Assembly (NCBI GenBank): GCA_002366685.1 | Contig: DFBP01000231.1 | Coordinates: forward strand, 2,680-13,375 | Length of the DNA stretch: 10,696 bases | DNA from: Rhodobacterales bacterium UBA3077 | GTDB lineage: Bacteria > Pseudomonadota > Alphaproteobacteria > Rhodobacterales > Rhodobacteraceae | Direction of reading: 5' to 3' | The notes under the pieces: generated by a model | Databases searched by the model: none | Told to the model about the DNA's origin: nothing | What the model saw: the letters and a program-made list of their open reading frames with translations, nothing else | Part shown: one piece after another, positions 1-6,627 of the stretch | Layout of the letters: each line of letters begins with the position of its first letter | Position numbering within the stretch: the stretch's first letter is position 1 | Made by a program: the position numbers and the translations under genes

Positions 1-102
1 CGCGCCACGCTAAGCCGTTACCCTATGGGGTTTGATCTGTTCCTGCGCGACGGTGCGCAGGTGGTCGGCATTCCCCGTTCAACCAAAGTTGAGGTGCTTT
101 AA
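1..102 (+). CDS. phnH: PhnH, C-terminal end (C-P lyase core complex subunit), partial
   Basis: Only the last 33 codons and the stop are in the window; the gene begins to the left. The visible end reads YPMGFDLFLRDGAQVVGIPRSTKVEVL, written here as a C-terminus, and matches the PhnH ending I know from the family (a Y/F-P-x-G-x-D-L segment followed by a PR[ST]T near the C-terminus). PhnH is a subunit of the PhnGHIJ core complex that couples phosphonate to ribose with PhnG, PhnI and PhnL. Its TAA stop shares bases with the phnI start (TAATG), so translation of phnI is probably coupled to it. Identification is from a short tail plus strong context. Confidence 0.85.
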   Translation, partial: RATLSRYPMGFDLFLRDGAQVVGIPRSTKVEVL

Positions 103-1160
103 TGGCTTATGTTGCAACCCGTGGCGGTGAGCGCGCGATTGAACAATCCGAACGGCTTTTTCGCAGCGACATGGGCCAGATCAATCAGGCGCGCGTTGCA
201 GAATTGCGCCATGCGCTGCCATATTTGGTGGACCGGGTGATGGGCGAGGCCTCGCTCTATGACGAAGATCTGGCGGCGCTGGCGCTAGCACAAACCGGAG
301 GTGAGCTGTATGAGGCGGTTTTGCTGTTGCGCGCTTGGCGCACAACCCAGCCCCGGCTAAGCGTGGCGGGACCGATTCAGCAAAAAGACCTGTTTACCCA
401 TCGGCGCATCTCAGCGGCATTTAAAGACATCCCTGGCGGGCAGGTTCTGGGGCCAACGCTAGATTATTCACACCGCATTTTGGCGACGGATGTTTTGACA
501 GGAACCCCGTTTATGCCAAATAACGTAGTGCCAAGTGTATGTGCCGCCCCCGCGCACCAACCTTCGGTCAGCGCCTGGCAGGCTGAAAATGACCTGCTGG
601 ATTTGCCACCGATCGAACCGGTGCAGGGCAATGACATCCCCGATTTAACTCGCGAACCTTTGTTGTTTCCGTCCAAACGTGCGCACACATTGCAAAGCCT
701 AGCGCGAGCGGAAACCGGTGGTGTTTTGGCGCTTGGCTATGCAGCGATGCGCGGCTATGGGCAGGCGCATCCGACGGTTAATGAGCTGCGGCTGGCTGAA
801 GCTGAGGTCATGGTGAAACACCCGCGCGGCACGTCGTTTTCCGCTGGACGGGTGAAGGTGAGCCAAGCTGAGGTTGTCTCAAAGAAGGGCGAAAAGCTGG
901 AGCTTGGCTTTGCCGCCACGCTTGGCTGGAACGAGGTCAAATGTATTGCCGCGGCCACGCTTGATTTGAACACAAAGGGTGCCGCCAAAGGCACGGCCAC
1001 TGAAGAAGAGTTCTTTTTGTATCACACCGAAGGCGTCGAAAGCTCTGGCTTTTGCATCCATTTTAAACTGCCTCATTATGTGACTTTCCAGTCTTCGCTG
1101 GACGCGATGCGTGATGCCAAGGCCAAAAAAGCCGCCAAAGGCACGGAGCCAGCACAATGA
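102..1160 (+). CDS. phnI: PhnI, C-P lyase core subunit (ribose 1-phosphonate 5-triphosphate synthase), divergent C-terminal half
   Basis: This 352-residue protein has the usual PhnI length (354 in E. coli). PhnI is the nucleosidase-type subunit which, with PhnG, PhnH and PhnL, replaces adenine of ATP by phosphonate. The N-terminal half is classic: MAYVATRGGERAI, VDRVMGEASLYDEDLAALALAQ, LLRAWRTT, then RRISAAFKDIPGGQ followed by LGPTLDYSHR. The C-terminal HFKLPHYVTFQ (about residues 320-330) keeps the two histidines (320, 325) that correspond to the metal-binding pair at the PhnI-PhnJ interface in E. coli (His328/His333, from memory). In contrast, residues about 232-295 lack the TECxMV and FGxxERKAMxMALVDRAL motifs I expect, having VSQAEVV and LGWNEVKCIAAATLDL instead. 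The start is fixed by the TAATG overlap with phnH. The 3' end overlaps phnJ by ATGA. Confidence 0.93.
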   Translation: MAYVATRGGERAIEQSERLFRSDMGQINQARVAELRHALPYLVDRVMGEASLYDEDLAALALAQTGGELYEAVLLLRAWRTTQPRLSVAGPIQQKDLFTHRRISAAFKDIPGGQVLGPTLDYSHRILATDVLTGTPFMPNNVVPSVCAAPAHQPSVSAWQAENDLLDLPPIEPVQGNDIPDLTREPLLFPSKRAHTLQSLARAETGGVLALGYAAMRGYGQAHPTVNELRLAEAEVMVKHPRGTSFSAGRVKVSQAEVVSKKGEKLELGFAATLGWNEVKCIAAATLDLNTKGAAKGTATEEEFFLYHTEGVESSGFCIHFKLPHYVTFQSSLDAMRDAKAKKAAKGTEPAQ

Positions 1161-2071
1161 GCCTAAAGTCCCTGACAAAACCGTGGCAACCGATGAGCTA
1201 TGGGTTTCTTGATGCCTCAGCCAAACGAGAGCTGCGCCGCAAGATGCTAAAATCCGTGGCGGTGCCCGGTTGCCAAATGCCTTATGCCAGCCGCGAAGTG
1301 CCAATGGCGCGCGGCTGGGGGACGGGAGGATTGCAGGTGTCGCTAACGCTGCTGAACCCACGACTGCGGGTCAAAGTAATTGATCAAGGCGCTGATGACA
1401 GTGTGAATGCCGCCTCAATCCGGCGGTTTTTGGCGCTGGTATCCGGCGCGCCTGTGACCCTAGATACGCTCGGGGCTGATCTTATCCAGTCCCGCCACCG
1501 TATCCCTGAAGAAATCATGCGCGAAGATCAGATATTGGTCTTACAGGTCCCCAACCCTGAACCCTTGCGCTCGGTTCAGCCAAATATGTCGATAGCGCGG
1601 CAAATGCACGCCGATGCTGATTATGGGCGGATGTGGTTGCAGCTCTATGAGCAGATCGTGCGCTCGGGGCGGGTGATGCAGGGGGCGGGTTATCCGTCGC
1701 TGGTTAATGGTCGGCATGTCATGACGCCCTCGCCGATTCCGCGCTGGGATGTGCCCAAGCTGAACATGGCCAAGCATCTGTCGATCCTATCCGCAGGGCG
1801 TGAAAAACGCATTTTTGCGGTGCCGCCCTTTACGCGTGTTGAACCGCTAGTGTTTGACGATGTGCCTTACCGCGTCGAGGATCACGGCGGGCTGACATGC
1901 AGCCGCTCAACCGCGAAAGGTTTTTTCATGAACGAAATTCCGCAGGTGGACGGAAGTTCGACTTATGAGGTTTCCGATAGCAGTTATGGCGTCAAGACCA
2001 TCCAAAACCGCGAAGGTGACGACGTGGAATTTGGCGAGACATGGTATAAAGACGGGGAGATGACCCAATGA
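1157..2071 (+). CDS. phnJ: PhnJ-like C-P lyase subunit lacking three of the four canonical cysteines
   Basis: PhnJ is the radical-SAM-type enzyme of the core complex that cleaves the C-P bond of 5-phosphoribosyl 1-phosphonate to give alkane and the cyclic phosphate. This 304-residue copy is clearly PhnJ by AVPGCQMPYASREVPM, GWGTGG, KVIDQGADD, RHRIPEE, QVPNPEPLR, NGRHVMTPSPIP, SAGREKRIFAVPPFT and FDDVPYRV. Gly38 matches the glycyl-radical Gly32 of E. coli. The cysteine region does not match: against CAIC-(21)-C-(5)-C of E. coli (Cys241, 244, 266, 272), only the first is present (Cys248). The second is Ser251, the third is deleted between Val272 and Ser273, and the fourth is Gly278. The only other cysteine is Cys39. 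The frame runs through this segment with no stop or shift, then into an extended tail of about 26 residues. ATGA overlaps join it to phnI and phnK. The family call is firm; C-P lyase activity is uncertain. Confidence 0.9.
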   Translation: MSLKSLTKPWQPMSYGFLDASAKRELRRKMLKSVAVPGCQMPYASREVPMARGWGTGGLQVSLTLLNPRLRVKVIDQGADDSVNAASIRRFLALVSGAPVTLDTLGADLIQSRHRIPEEIMREDQILVLQVPNPEPLRSVQPNMSIARQMHADADYGRMWLQLYEQIVRSGRVMQGAGYPSLVNGRHVMTPSPIPRWDVPKLNMAKHLSILSAGREKRIFAVPPFTRVEPLVFDDVPYRVEDHGGLTCSRSTAKGFFMNEIPQVDGSSTYEVSDSSYGVKTIQNREGDDVEFGETWYKDGEMTQ

Positions 2072-2865
2072 CCCGCGTGATGGATGCGCCCCGCATCGTT
2101 ACCACTAAACCACTGGTTGTGGTGCGCAACGTGGATAAGAATTACGGCTCGGTTCAGGCGCTGCGGCAGGTTTCGGCCTTGGTCTATCCCGGCGAAGTTC
2201 TGGGGATCGTTGGCGAAAGCGGCTCTGGCAAATCAACGCTGTTGCGGATGATGAACCTAGAGGAAACGCCAGATAGTGGCACTTACACGCTGGACCTGCC
2301 GGATGTATCGGGCAATCTGTTTGAGCTGGATCGCTTTGCCCGCCGGATGCTGTGTGCAACGCGGATCGGCATTGTTTATCAAAACCCGCATCACGGGCTG
2401 CTGATGCGGCATTCAAGTTCAGGCAATGTTGCTGAGCGATTGCTGGTCGCAGGGGAGCGCAATTTTGCCACCCTGCGCGCCAAGGCTAAATCAGCGCTGG
2501 CGGCCTCTGAATTTCCACTGGAACGTCTGGATGCGCCGCCCATTGAGTTGTCGGGTGGTATGCAGCAACGTGTGCAACTGGCCAAGGCAATTGCGTTGGA
2601 ACCGGCCTTGTTGTTACTGGATGAGCCAACGACGGGGCTGGATGTTTCGGTACAAGCGCTGGTGCTGGATACGCTCAAACGGCTGCAACAGGAACGGCGG
2701 ATCACCATGGTGATCGTTAGCCATGATCTGGGAGTGATCCGCACCGTGGCGGATCGGGTAATGGTAATGCGGCGCGGCGAGGTGGTTGAGGCTGGTCTGG
2801 TAGATCAGATTTTTCAGGACCCTCAGCACGCTTATACACAACAATTGGTGCATGCAAAACTATGA
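2068..2865 (+). CDS. phnK: PhnK, ABC-type ATPase of the C-P lyase complex
   Basis: The 265-residue protein has one ABC ATPase domain: Walker A GESGSGKST (residues 49-57), signature LSGGMQQ (161-167), Walker B LLLLDEPTTGLDVS with Asp185/Glu186, and H-loop His219 in VIVSHDLGV. The NPHHGLLMRHSSSGNVAERL segment and the GLVDQIFQDPQHAYTQQLV end match PhnK (E. coli 252 residues), which binds the PhnGHIJ core at PhnJ and is needed in vivo, rather than acting in import. Dipeptide-importer ATPases (DppD/OppD-like) are the nearest alternative, but the context and the SxxGNxxERL segment favour PhnK. The N-terminus has about 13 extra residues. The start ATG overlaps the phnJ stop (ATGA), and the 3' end overlaps phnL the same way. 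Confidence 0.94.
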   Translation: MTRVMDAPRIVTTKPLVVVRNVDKNYGSVQALRQVSALVYPGEVLGIVGESGSGKSTLLRMMNLEETPDSGTYTLDLPDVSGNLFELDRFARRMLCATRIGIVYQNPHHGLLMRHSSSGNVAERLLVAGERNFATLRAKAKSALAASEFPLERLDAPPIELSGGMQQRVQLAKAIALEPALLLLDEPTTGLDVSVQALVLDTLKRLQQERRITMVIVSHDLGVIRTVADRVMVMRRGEVVEAGLVDQIFQDPQHAYTQQLVHAKL

Positions 2866-3581
2866 CACATGTTCTTGATATCCGCAGCTTGACCAAAGGC
2901 TTTGTTATGCATCATCTGGGCAGCAAAATGCAGGCTTTTGCTGATGTTTCATTCACCGTTGATCCCGGCGAATTTGTTCTGCTAAAAGGCGCGAATGGTG
3001 CGGGCAAGTCAACCTTGTTGCGGTCGTTATACCGCAGCTATCTGGCGCAAAGCGGTCAGATATTGTTTCAATCTGATCATGGGCAGATCGATCTTGCACA
3101 GGCCGCAGATGTCGACATTGCCCATCTGCGCCGCACCGAAATCGGCTTTGTTACTCAGTTTCTGCTGGCCCGCCCGCGCGTGAGTGCTGAGGCCGTTGTG
3201 GCTGAGCCGCTGCGTATGGCGGGGGTCAATGCCACAAACGCGCTGGATCAAGCCCGTCATTGGCTTGAAACCTTTGGCGTCAAGCCTGAGCTTTGGCGGG
3301 CATACCCCACTACATTTTCTGGCGGCGAGCAGCAAAAGGTTAATTTGGCGCGCGCGCTGATCCGTCCGCAAAAACTGTTATTGCTGGATGAACCCACAGC
3401 CTCGTTGGATGCCAATGCGCGCGCCGCGCTTGTGACGCGGCTGGCGGATCTAAAATCTGGCGGCACGGCGATGATCGGGGTTTTCCACCATCCCGGCGAC
3501 GTGGAAAAGCTAATCGACCGGGTGATAGACCTGACTCCGGAAACTCAAACTGAAGTGGTGCGTGATGATGTGGTTATCTGA
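2862..3581 (+). CDS. phnL: PhnL, ABC-type ATPase subunit of the C-P lyase pathway
   Basis: The 239-residue protein is an ABC ATPase with Walker A GANGAGKST (residues 43-51), signature SGGEQQKVNLARAL (from residue 153), Walker B LLLLDEPTASLD with Asp176/Glu177, and a short H-loop region IGVFHHPGDVEKLIDRVIDL. The opening LTKGFVMHHLGSKMQAFADVSF and the RTEIGFVTQFL...PRVSAEAVVAEPL segments are typical of PhnL (about 226-235 residues). By family knowledge it works with PhnG/H/I in forming the ribose-phosphonate triphosphate and also docks on the PhnK-bound core. The start overlaps the phnK stop by ATGA. The last 20 bases overlap phnM in another frame. Confidence 0.94.
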   Translation: MTHVLDIRSLTKGFVMHHLGSKMQAFADVSFTVDPGEFVLLKGANGAGKSTLLRSLYRSYLAQSGQILFQSDHGQIDLAQAADVDIAHLRRTEIGFVTQFLLARPRVSAEAVVAEPLRMAGVNATNALDQARHWLETFGVKPELWRAYPTTFSGGEQQKVNLARALIRPQKLLLLDEPTASLDANARAALVTRLADLKSGGTAMIGVFHHPGDVEKLIDRVIDLTPETQTEVVRDDVVI

Positions 3582-4743
3582 TTTTAACTTGGTTTTGGCG
3601 GATAGGGTTGTTCCGAACGGGTCGGTCCGTATCGAAAACGGCATGATCGCAGAGATCGTTGCGCACCCGGTGGCTGGTGGCCTAAACGGCGCCGGGATGG
3701 AGCTTTTTGCTGGTTTCATCGACATGCATGGCGACATGATCGAGCTTGAAATGGAACCCCGCGCTCGTGTTCAGTTCCCCATTGAGGTCGCGCTAAACCA
3801 TCTGGATGCCCGGCTGGCGGCAGCGGGTGTGACCACGGCTTATGCGGCAGTGTCGTTTTCGCGCGGCGTGGCAGAGAGTGAACAGCGCTCGTTTGCGCAT
3901 ACCAGTGACGTGATTCGCGCGCTGCATGCGTCCAAGGCGCTGTGCCGTGTTGACCACAAAATTCATGCGCGTTTTGACATTACATTTGACAACGCGGTTG
4001 AGGTTCTGGCGAAATTGCTGGCAGATGGTCAGGTTGATCTGGTCTCGTTGATGGACCACACACCGGGGCAGGGCCAATTTCGTAACATCGAAATCCATGT
4101 GAAAAACAAAGCCGCACAAATGGCGGTTTCCGAGGCTGAGGCGCGCGGGTTTATCACCACCAAAATAGCCGAACGCACCCGCCCCGCTGCGGAAATATTG
4201 CAAAACATGGTGGCGGTGTCGGACCTGTGCAAAAAACACGGTGTTGCGCTGGCCAGCCATGATGACGACAGCGCCGAAAAAGCCGGGCTGATGGCGAATT
4301 TAGGTGCGGTAATCTCAGAGTTTCCGGTGACATTAGCTGCCGCGCGCGCCGGTGGGGCCAAGGGTATGATGACAGCAATGGGGGCGCCAAACGCGATGCG
4401 CGGCCAAAGCTATTCTGGCAATTTGTCAGCCCGAGAGGCCCACGCTCAGGGTCTGCTACATATTTTGGCGGCTGATTATCACCCGGCGGCGATATTGCCC
4501 GCAATCAAGGTTTTGGCCAAGACGGACCCCGATGGATTGGCCGGCGCGGCGCGGCTGGCGACAGTCAATCCCGCCCATGCGCTGGGTTTAACCGATCGCG
4601 GCGAGATCGCGGTTGGAAAACGTGCGGATTTGATTGTCGTTAAAGATGGGTCGCGGGTTGTTTGTAGCTATAGAGCAGGTGAAATGATCTATGCCAGTAG
4701 CGTGTTTGACACCTTGCCTGTGAACAAAAACGTGATGGCTTAA
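3562..4743 (+). CDS. phnM: PhnM, alpha-D-ribose 1-methylphosphonate 5-triphosphate diphosphatase
   Basis: PhnM is a metal-dependent amidohydrolase-fold enzyme that cuts pyrophosphate from ribose 1-phosphonate 5-triphosphate to give the PhnJ substrate. Visible motifs are HxD (His56-Gly-Asp58, in GFIDMHGDMIELEMEPR), HARFD (His135, Asp139), VSLMDHTPGQGQF, ASHDDD (His233), EFPVTLAAARA, MGAPNAMRGQSYSGN, and ADYHPAAIL with Asp305. The E. coli versions are HTDN, HLRCE, LDILSSDYYP. Here HGDM, HARFD and LHILAADYHP replace them, which fits a PhnM subgroup with an HGDM motif that I recall from other bacteria. The length of 393 residues is normal (E. coli 378). The start is one of GTG 3562, ATG 3565 or ATG 3568, all overlapping the phnL 3' end by 14-20 nt; none has a strong Shine-Dalgarno, so coupling to phnL is likely. 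The stop is TAA 91 bp before phnC. Confidence 0.93.
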   Translation: MMMWLSDFNLVLADRVVPNGSVRIENGMIAEIVAHPVAGGLNGAGMELFAGFIDMHGDMIELEMEPRARVQFPIEVALNHLDARLAAAGVTTAYAAVSFSRGVAESEQRSFAHTSDVIRALHASKALCRVDHKIHARFDITFDNAVEVLAKLLADGQVDLVSLMDHTPGQGQFRNIEIHVKNKAAQMAVSEAEARGFITTKIAERTRPAAEILQNMVAVSDLCKKHGVALASHDDDSAEKAGLMANLGAVISEFPVTLAAARAGGAKGMMTAMGAPNAMRGQSYSGNLSAREAHAQGLLHILAADYHPAAILPAIKVLAKTDPDGLAGAARLATVNPAHALGLTDRGEIAVGKRADLIVVKDGSRVVCSYRAGEMIYASSVFDTLPVNKNVMA

Positions 4744-4746
4744 GGC

Positions 4747-4786
4747 TTGTCAGAAAACCTTTTTGTAGGTGTCAACTGAGTGTCAC
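4747..4786 (+). promoter_or_regulatory. Pho box (PhoB operator) upstream of phnC
   Basis: Positions 4769-4786 read GTGTCAA-CTGA-GTGTCAC, that is two 7-bp direct repeats with a 4-bp spacer. This is the layout of the PhoB consensus CTGTCAT-N4-CTGTCAY, and both repeats keep TGTCA. A third TGTCA lies at 4748-4752 (TTGTCAG, 4747-4753), exactly 22 bp, or two 11-bp repeat units, upstream of the second and so on the same helix face. The site sits 49 bp before the phnC ATG, in the only sizeable gap of the phn locus. A -10 element should lie about 10 bp beyond the box. Only weak candidates (TAGCGT 4797-4802, TCTAGG 4802-4807) are seen, as is common for activator-dependent promoters. The inference is that the transporter genes are induced by phosphate starvation from their own promoter. 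Confidence 0.75.
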
Positions 4787-4834
4787 AAGGGCCGCGTAGC
4801 GTCTAGGCGAACGTAGTCATCCGGATGAATTACC

Positions 4835-5635
4835 ATGCCCTCGACCCTGACCCTAACGTCTGTCTCACGCCATTTTGGCGAAACCCGCGCGGTTGATTCC
4901 GTATCGCTTTCTATCGAGCCGGGGCAATTCGTTGGCGTCATCGGCCGCTCTGGGGCTGGGAAATCAACCCTTCTGCGACTTATCAATCGGTTGGTTGATC
5001 CCAGCTCGGGGACAATCTCGTTTGAGGGGCGCGACATCACAGCGCTAAAGGGCAAAGCCCTGCGCGAATGGCGGCAAGATTGTGCGATGATCTTTCAGCA
5101 GTTTAATCTGGTGGAACGGTTGGACGTGCTGACCAATGTGCTAATCGGGCGCATCGCTGATCATGGTTTTCTCAGCTCAATGGCGATGCATTTTAGCGAT
5201 GAAGAACGCGCCATGGCCATCCAAGCGTTGGACCGATTTGGTCTGGTGCCCCAGGCATTGCAACGCGCGGGCACGCTTTCGGGCGGACAGCAACAGCGGG
5301 TGGCGATTGCCAAAGCCTTGGTGCAAAACCCCAAAATAATGCTGGCGGATGAGCCGATCGCCTCGCTTGATCCGATGAACGCGACGCTGGTGATGGACGG
5401 CCTGAATTTGATCAACAAAAATGACGGAATCACCGTTTTGGTTAATCTGCACACACTTGATACCGCACGCGCCTATTGCGACCGTATTATTGCCATGCGT
5501 GACGGACAGATATTCTTTGATGGCACAGCCGCCGAGCTGACCGACGTTGTCGTGCGCGATATCTATGGCATTGCGGGCCTTGAAGGTTTTAACGAAGCGG
5601 TCACGTCGACGCAAAAATTTGCTGTGTCCGCCTGA
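4835..5635 (+). CDS. phnC: PhnC, ATP-binding protein of the phosphonate ABC importer
   Basis: This 266-residue ABC ATPase drives phosphonate uptake together with PhnD and PhnE. It shows Walker A GRSGAGKST (37-45), the Q-loop region CAMIFQQFNLVERLDVLTNVLIGR, signature LSGGQQQRVAIAKAL (from 148) and Walker B MLADEPIASLD with Asp172/Glu173. NLHTLDTARAYCDRIIAMRDG near the end is typical of PhnC and separates it from PhnK/PhnL and from PstB. The chosen ATG at 4835 has a weak GGATGA 6-7 nt upstream; an ATG at 4825 is out of frame. It is the first gene after the Pho box and is followed 32 bp later by phnD. Confidence 0.95.
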   Translation: MPSTLTLTSVSRHFGETRAVDSVSLSIEPGQFVGVIGRSGAGKSTLLRLINRLVDPSSGTISFEGRDITALKGKALREWRQDCAMIFQQFNLVERLDVLTNVLIGRIADHGFLSSMAMHFSDEERAMAIQALDRFGLVPQALQRAGTLSGGQQQRVAIAKALVQNPKIMLADEPIASLDPMNATLVMDGLNLINKNDGITVLVNLHTLDTARAYCDRIIAMRDGQIFFDGTAAELTDVVVRDIYGIAGLEGFNEAVTSTQKFAVSA

Positions 5636-5667
5636 AAATCACCCAAACGCAAATCAGGAGAACCCCA

Positions 5668-6567
5668 ATGCGTATGCTTATCACCACCGCCCTTGCGGCA
5701 CTTATTGCAGTTCCGGCCATGGCCCAAGAATGGCGCGAAGACTATCAAGTCGTCAAGTTTGGCATTTTGTCGGGCGAAAATGAAAGAGACCGGATCGCGC
5801 GCTATACGCCTTTCGAAGCTTACCTCGAGCGCGAGCTGGGTATTGAGGTCGAAATATTTACTGCGGGCAACTATGATGGCGTTATTCAGGCCATCGCAGC
5901 TGATCAAATCGAATTCGCCTTTTTTGGCTCTTCGTCTTATGCGGCGGCTTATACGGCTACAGACGGTGGTGTTATGCCACTGGTAACACGTGTGCAAAAT
6001 GATGGCTCAACTGGCTATTATTCAATCATCGTAACCCGTTGCGACAGTGGCTTGGATGATCTGGCCTCACTCGAAGGTAAAGTCCTGGCATTTGCGGACC
6101 CGGATTCAACCTCTGGCTTTGCGGTTCCCTATTTCAACCTTGCTAAAGAGCTTGACCCAGAAACATATTTCGCTGCGATCCCTTTTTCAGGGTCACACGA
6201 AGCTGGTGTTCAGGCCGTTGTTAACGGCACATTTGATGCCGCAGCAACCTACATGACCAACGAAACCAATGGCATCATCTCGCGGATGGTTTCCAAAGGC
6301 ATGATTGACGAAGGCGAAGCTTGCCCAATCTGGAAGTCACCCGAGATAACATCCGGCCCGTTGGCCGCACGCTCAAACCTGCCCCAAGGTCTGGTTGATG
6401 CGATGCGGACCGCTATCATGGAAATTCCGGAAAAAGACCCGGAGGCATTTCGCGAAATGTCTGGCGGCGACGAATCAACCCAGCATGGTTGGATCGAAGT
6501 TGACCACACACGTTACCAGTGGATCGTTGACATGCGCGAGTGGTTGAAAAAACAACGTCGTTCATAA
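5668..6567 (+). CDS. phnD: PhnD, periplasmic phosphonate-binding protein
   Basis: The 299-residue precursor starts with a Sec signal peptide (MRMLITTALAALIAVPAMA, likely cleaved after Ala19, before QEW), so it acts in the periplasm. A strong AGGAGA Shine-Dalgarno (5656-5661) fixes the start. Family hallmarks are VVKFGILSGEN, the AGNYDGVIQAI tyrosine (Tyr69), DGSTGYYSIIV (Tyr117), the phosphonate-oxyanion loop DPDSTSGF with Ser147-Thr148-Ser149, His177 in SGSHEAG, and WKSPEITSGPL. These correspond to E. coli PhnD Tyr47, Tyr93, Ser127-Thr128-Ser129 and His157 (numbers from memory). The Asp that contacts the amine of 2-aminoethylphosphonate in E. coli (Asp205, in IPGDP) is Gly230 here (ITSGP), so the preferred ligand may not be an aminophosphonate. 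A hairpin follows the stop codon. Confidence 0.94.
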   Translation: MRMLITTALAALIAVPAMAQEWREDYQVVKFGILSGENERDRIARYTPFEAYLERELGIEVEIFTAGNYDGVIQAIAADQIEFAFFGSSSYAAAYTATDGGVMPLVTRVQNDGSTGYYSIIVTRCDSGLDDLASLEGKVLAFADPDSTSGFAVPYFNLAKELDPETYFAAIPFSGSHEAGVQAVVNGTFDAAATYMTNETNGIISRMVSKGMIDEGEACPIWKSPEITSGPLAARSNLPQGLVDAMRTAIMEIPEKDPEAFREMSGGDESTQHGWIEVDHTRYQWIVDMREWLKKQRRS

Positions 6568-6582
6568 CGCCGTTAAAAATGG

Positions 6583-6611
6583 GGGATGGGCAATGTTGCC
6601 CATCCCTTTTT
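6583..6611 (+). terminator. Terminator-like hairpin between phnD and phnE1
   Basis: Perfect arms GGGATGGGCAA (6583-6593) and TTGCCCATCCC (6596-6606) form a GC-rich stem; in practice 10 bp with a 4-nt loop. TTTTT follows at 6607-6611, and there is an AAAAA run at 6575-6579 before it. It looks exactly like an intrinsic terminator, but it sits 15 bp after phnD and upstream of phnE1, within the transporter operon. The likely role is partial termination or 3'-end protection, so that the binding protein is made in excess over the permeases; this pattern is known in other ABC-import operons. Confidence 0.85.
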
Positions 6612-6627
6612 GCCATCAGGATAAATC

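Noticed and set aside
879..1361. Long minus-strand open frame (160 codons) across the phnI/phnJ junction
   Set aside because: It is antisense to two clearly conserved genes and its translation has no recognisable motif; it is a codon-bias shadow.
1857..2000. Frameshift or sequencing error as the reason for missing PhnJ cysteines
   Set aside because: The alignment to canonical PhnJ holds on both sides in one frame with only a one-residue gap, and the frame stays open to the ATGA overlap with phnK. Single-base indels would have scrambled the downstream SD-x-x-Y match.
2068..2865. PhnK as an oligopeptide-importer ATPase
   Set aside because: The domain is related, but the SxxGNxxERL segment, position between phnJ and phnL and start/stop overlaps fit PhnK.
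3793..4260. Minus-strand open frame (155 codons) over phnM
   Set aside because: The plus-strand PhnM frame has all family motifs here, and the antisense product is rich in Arg/His/Cys with no domain pattern.
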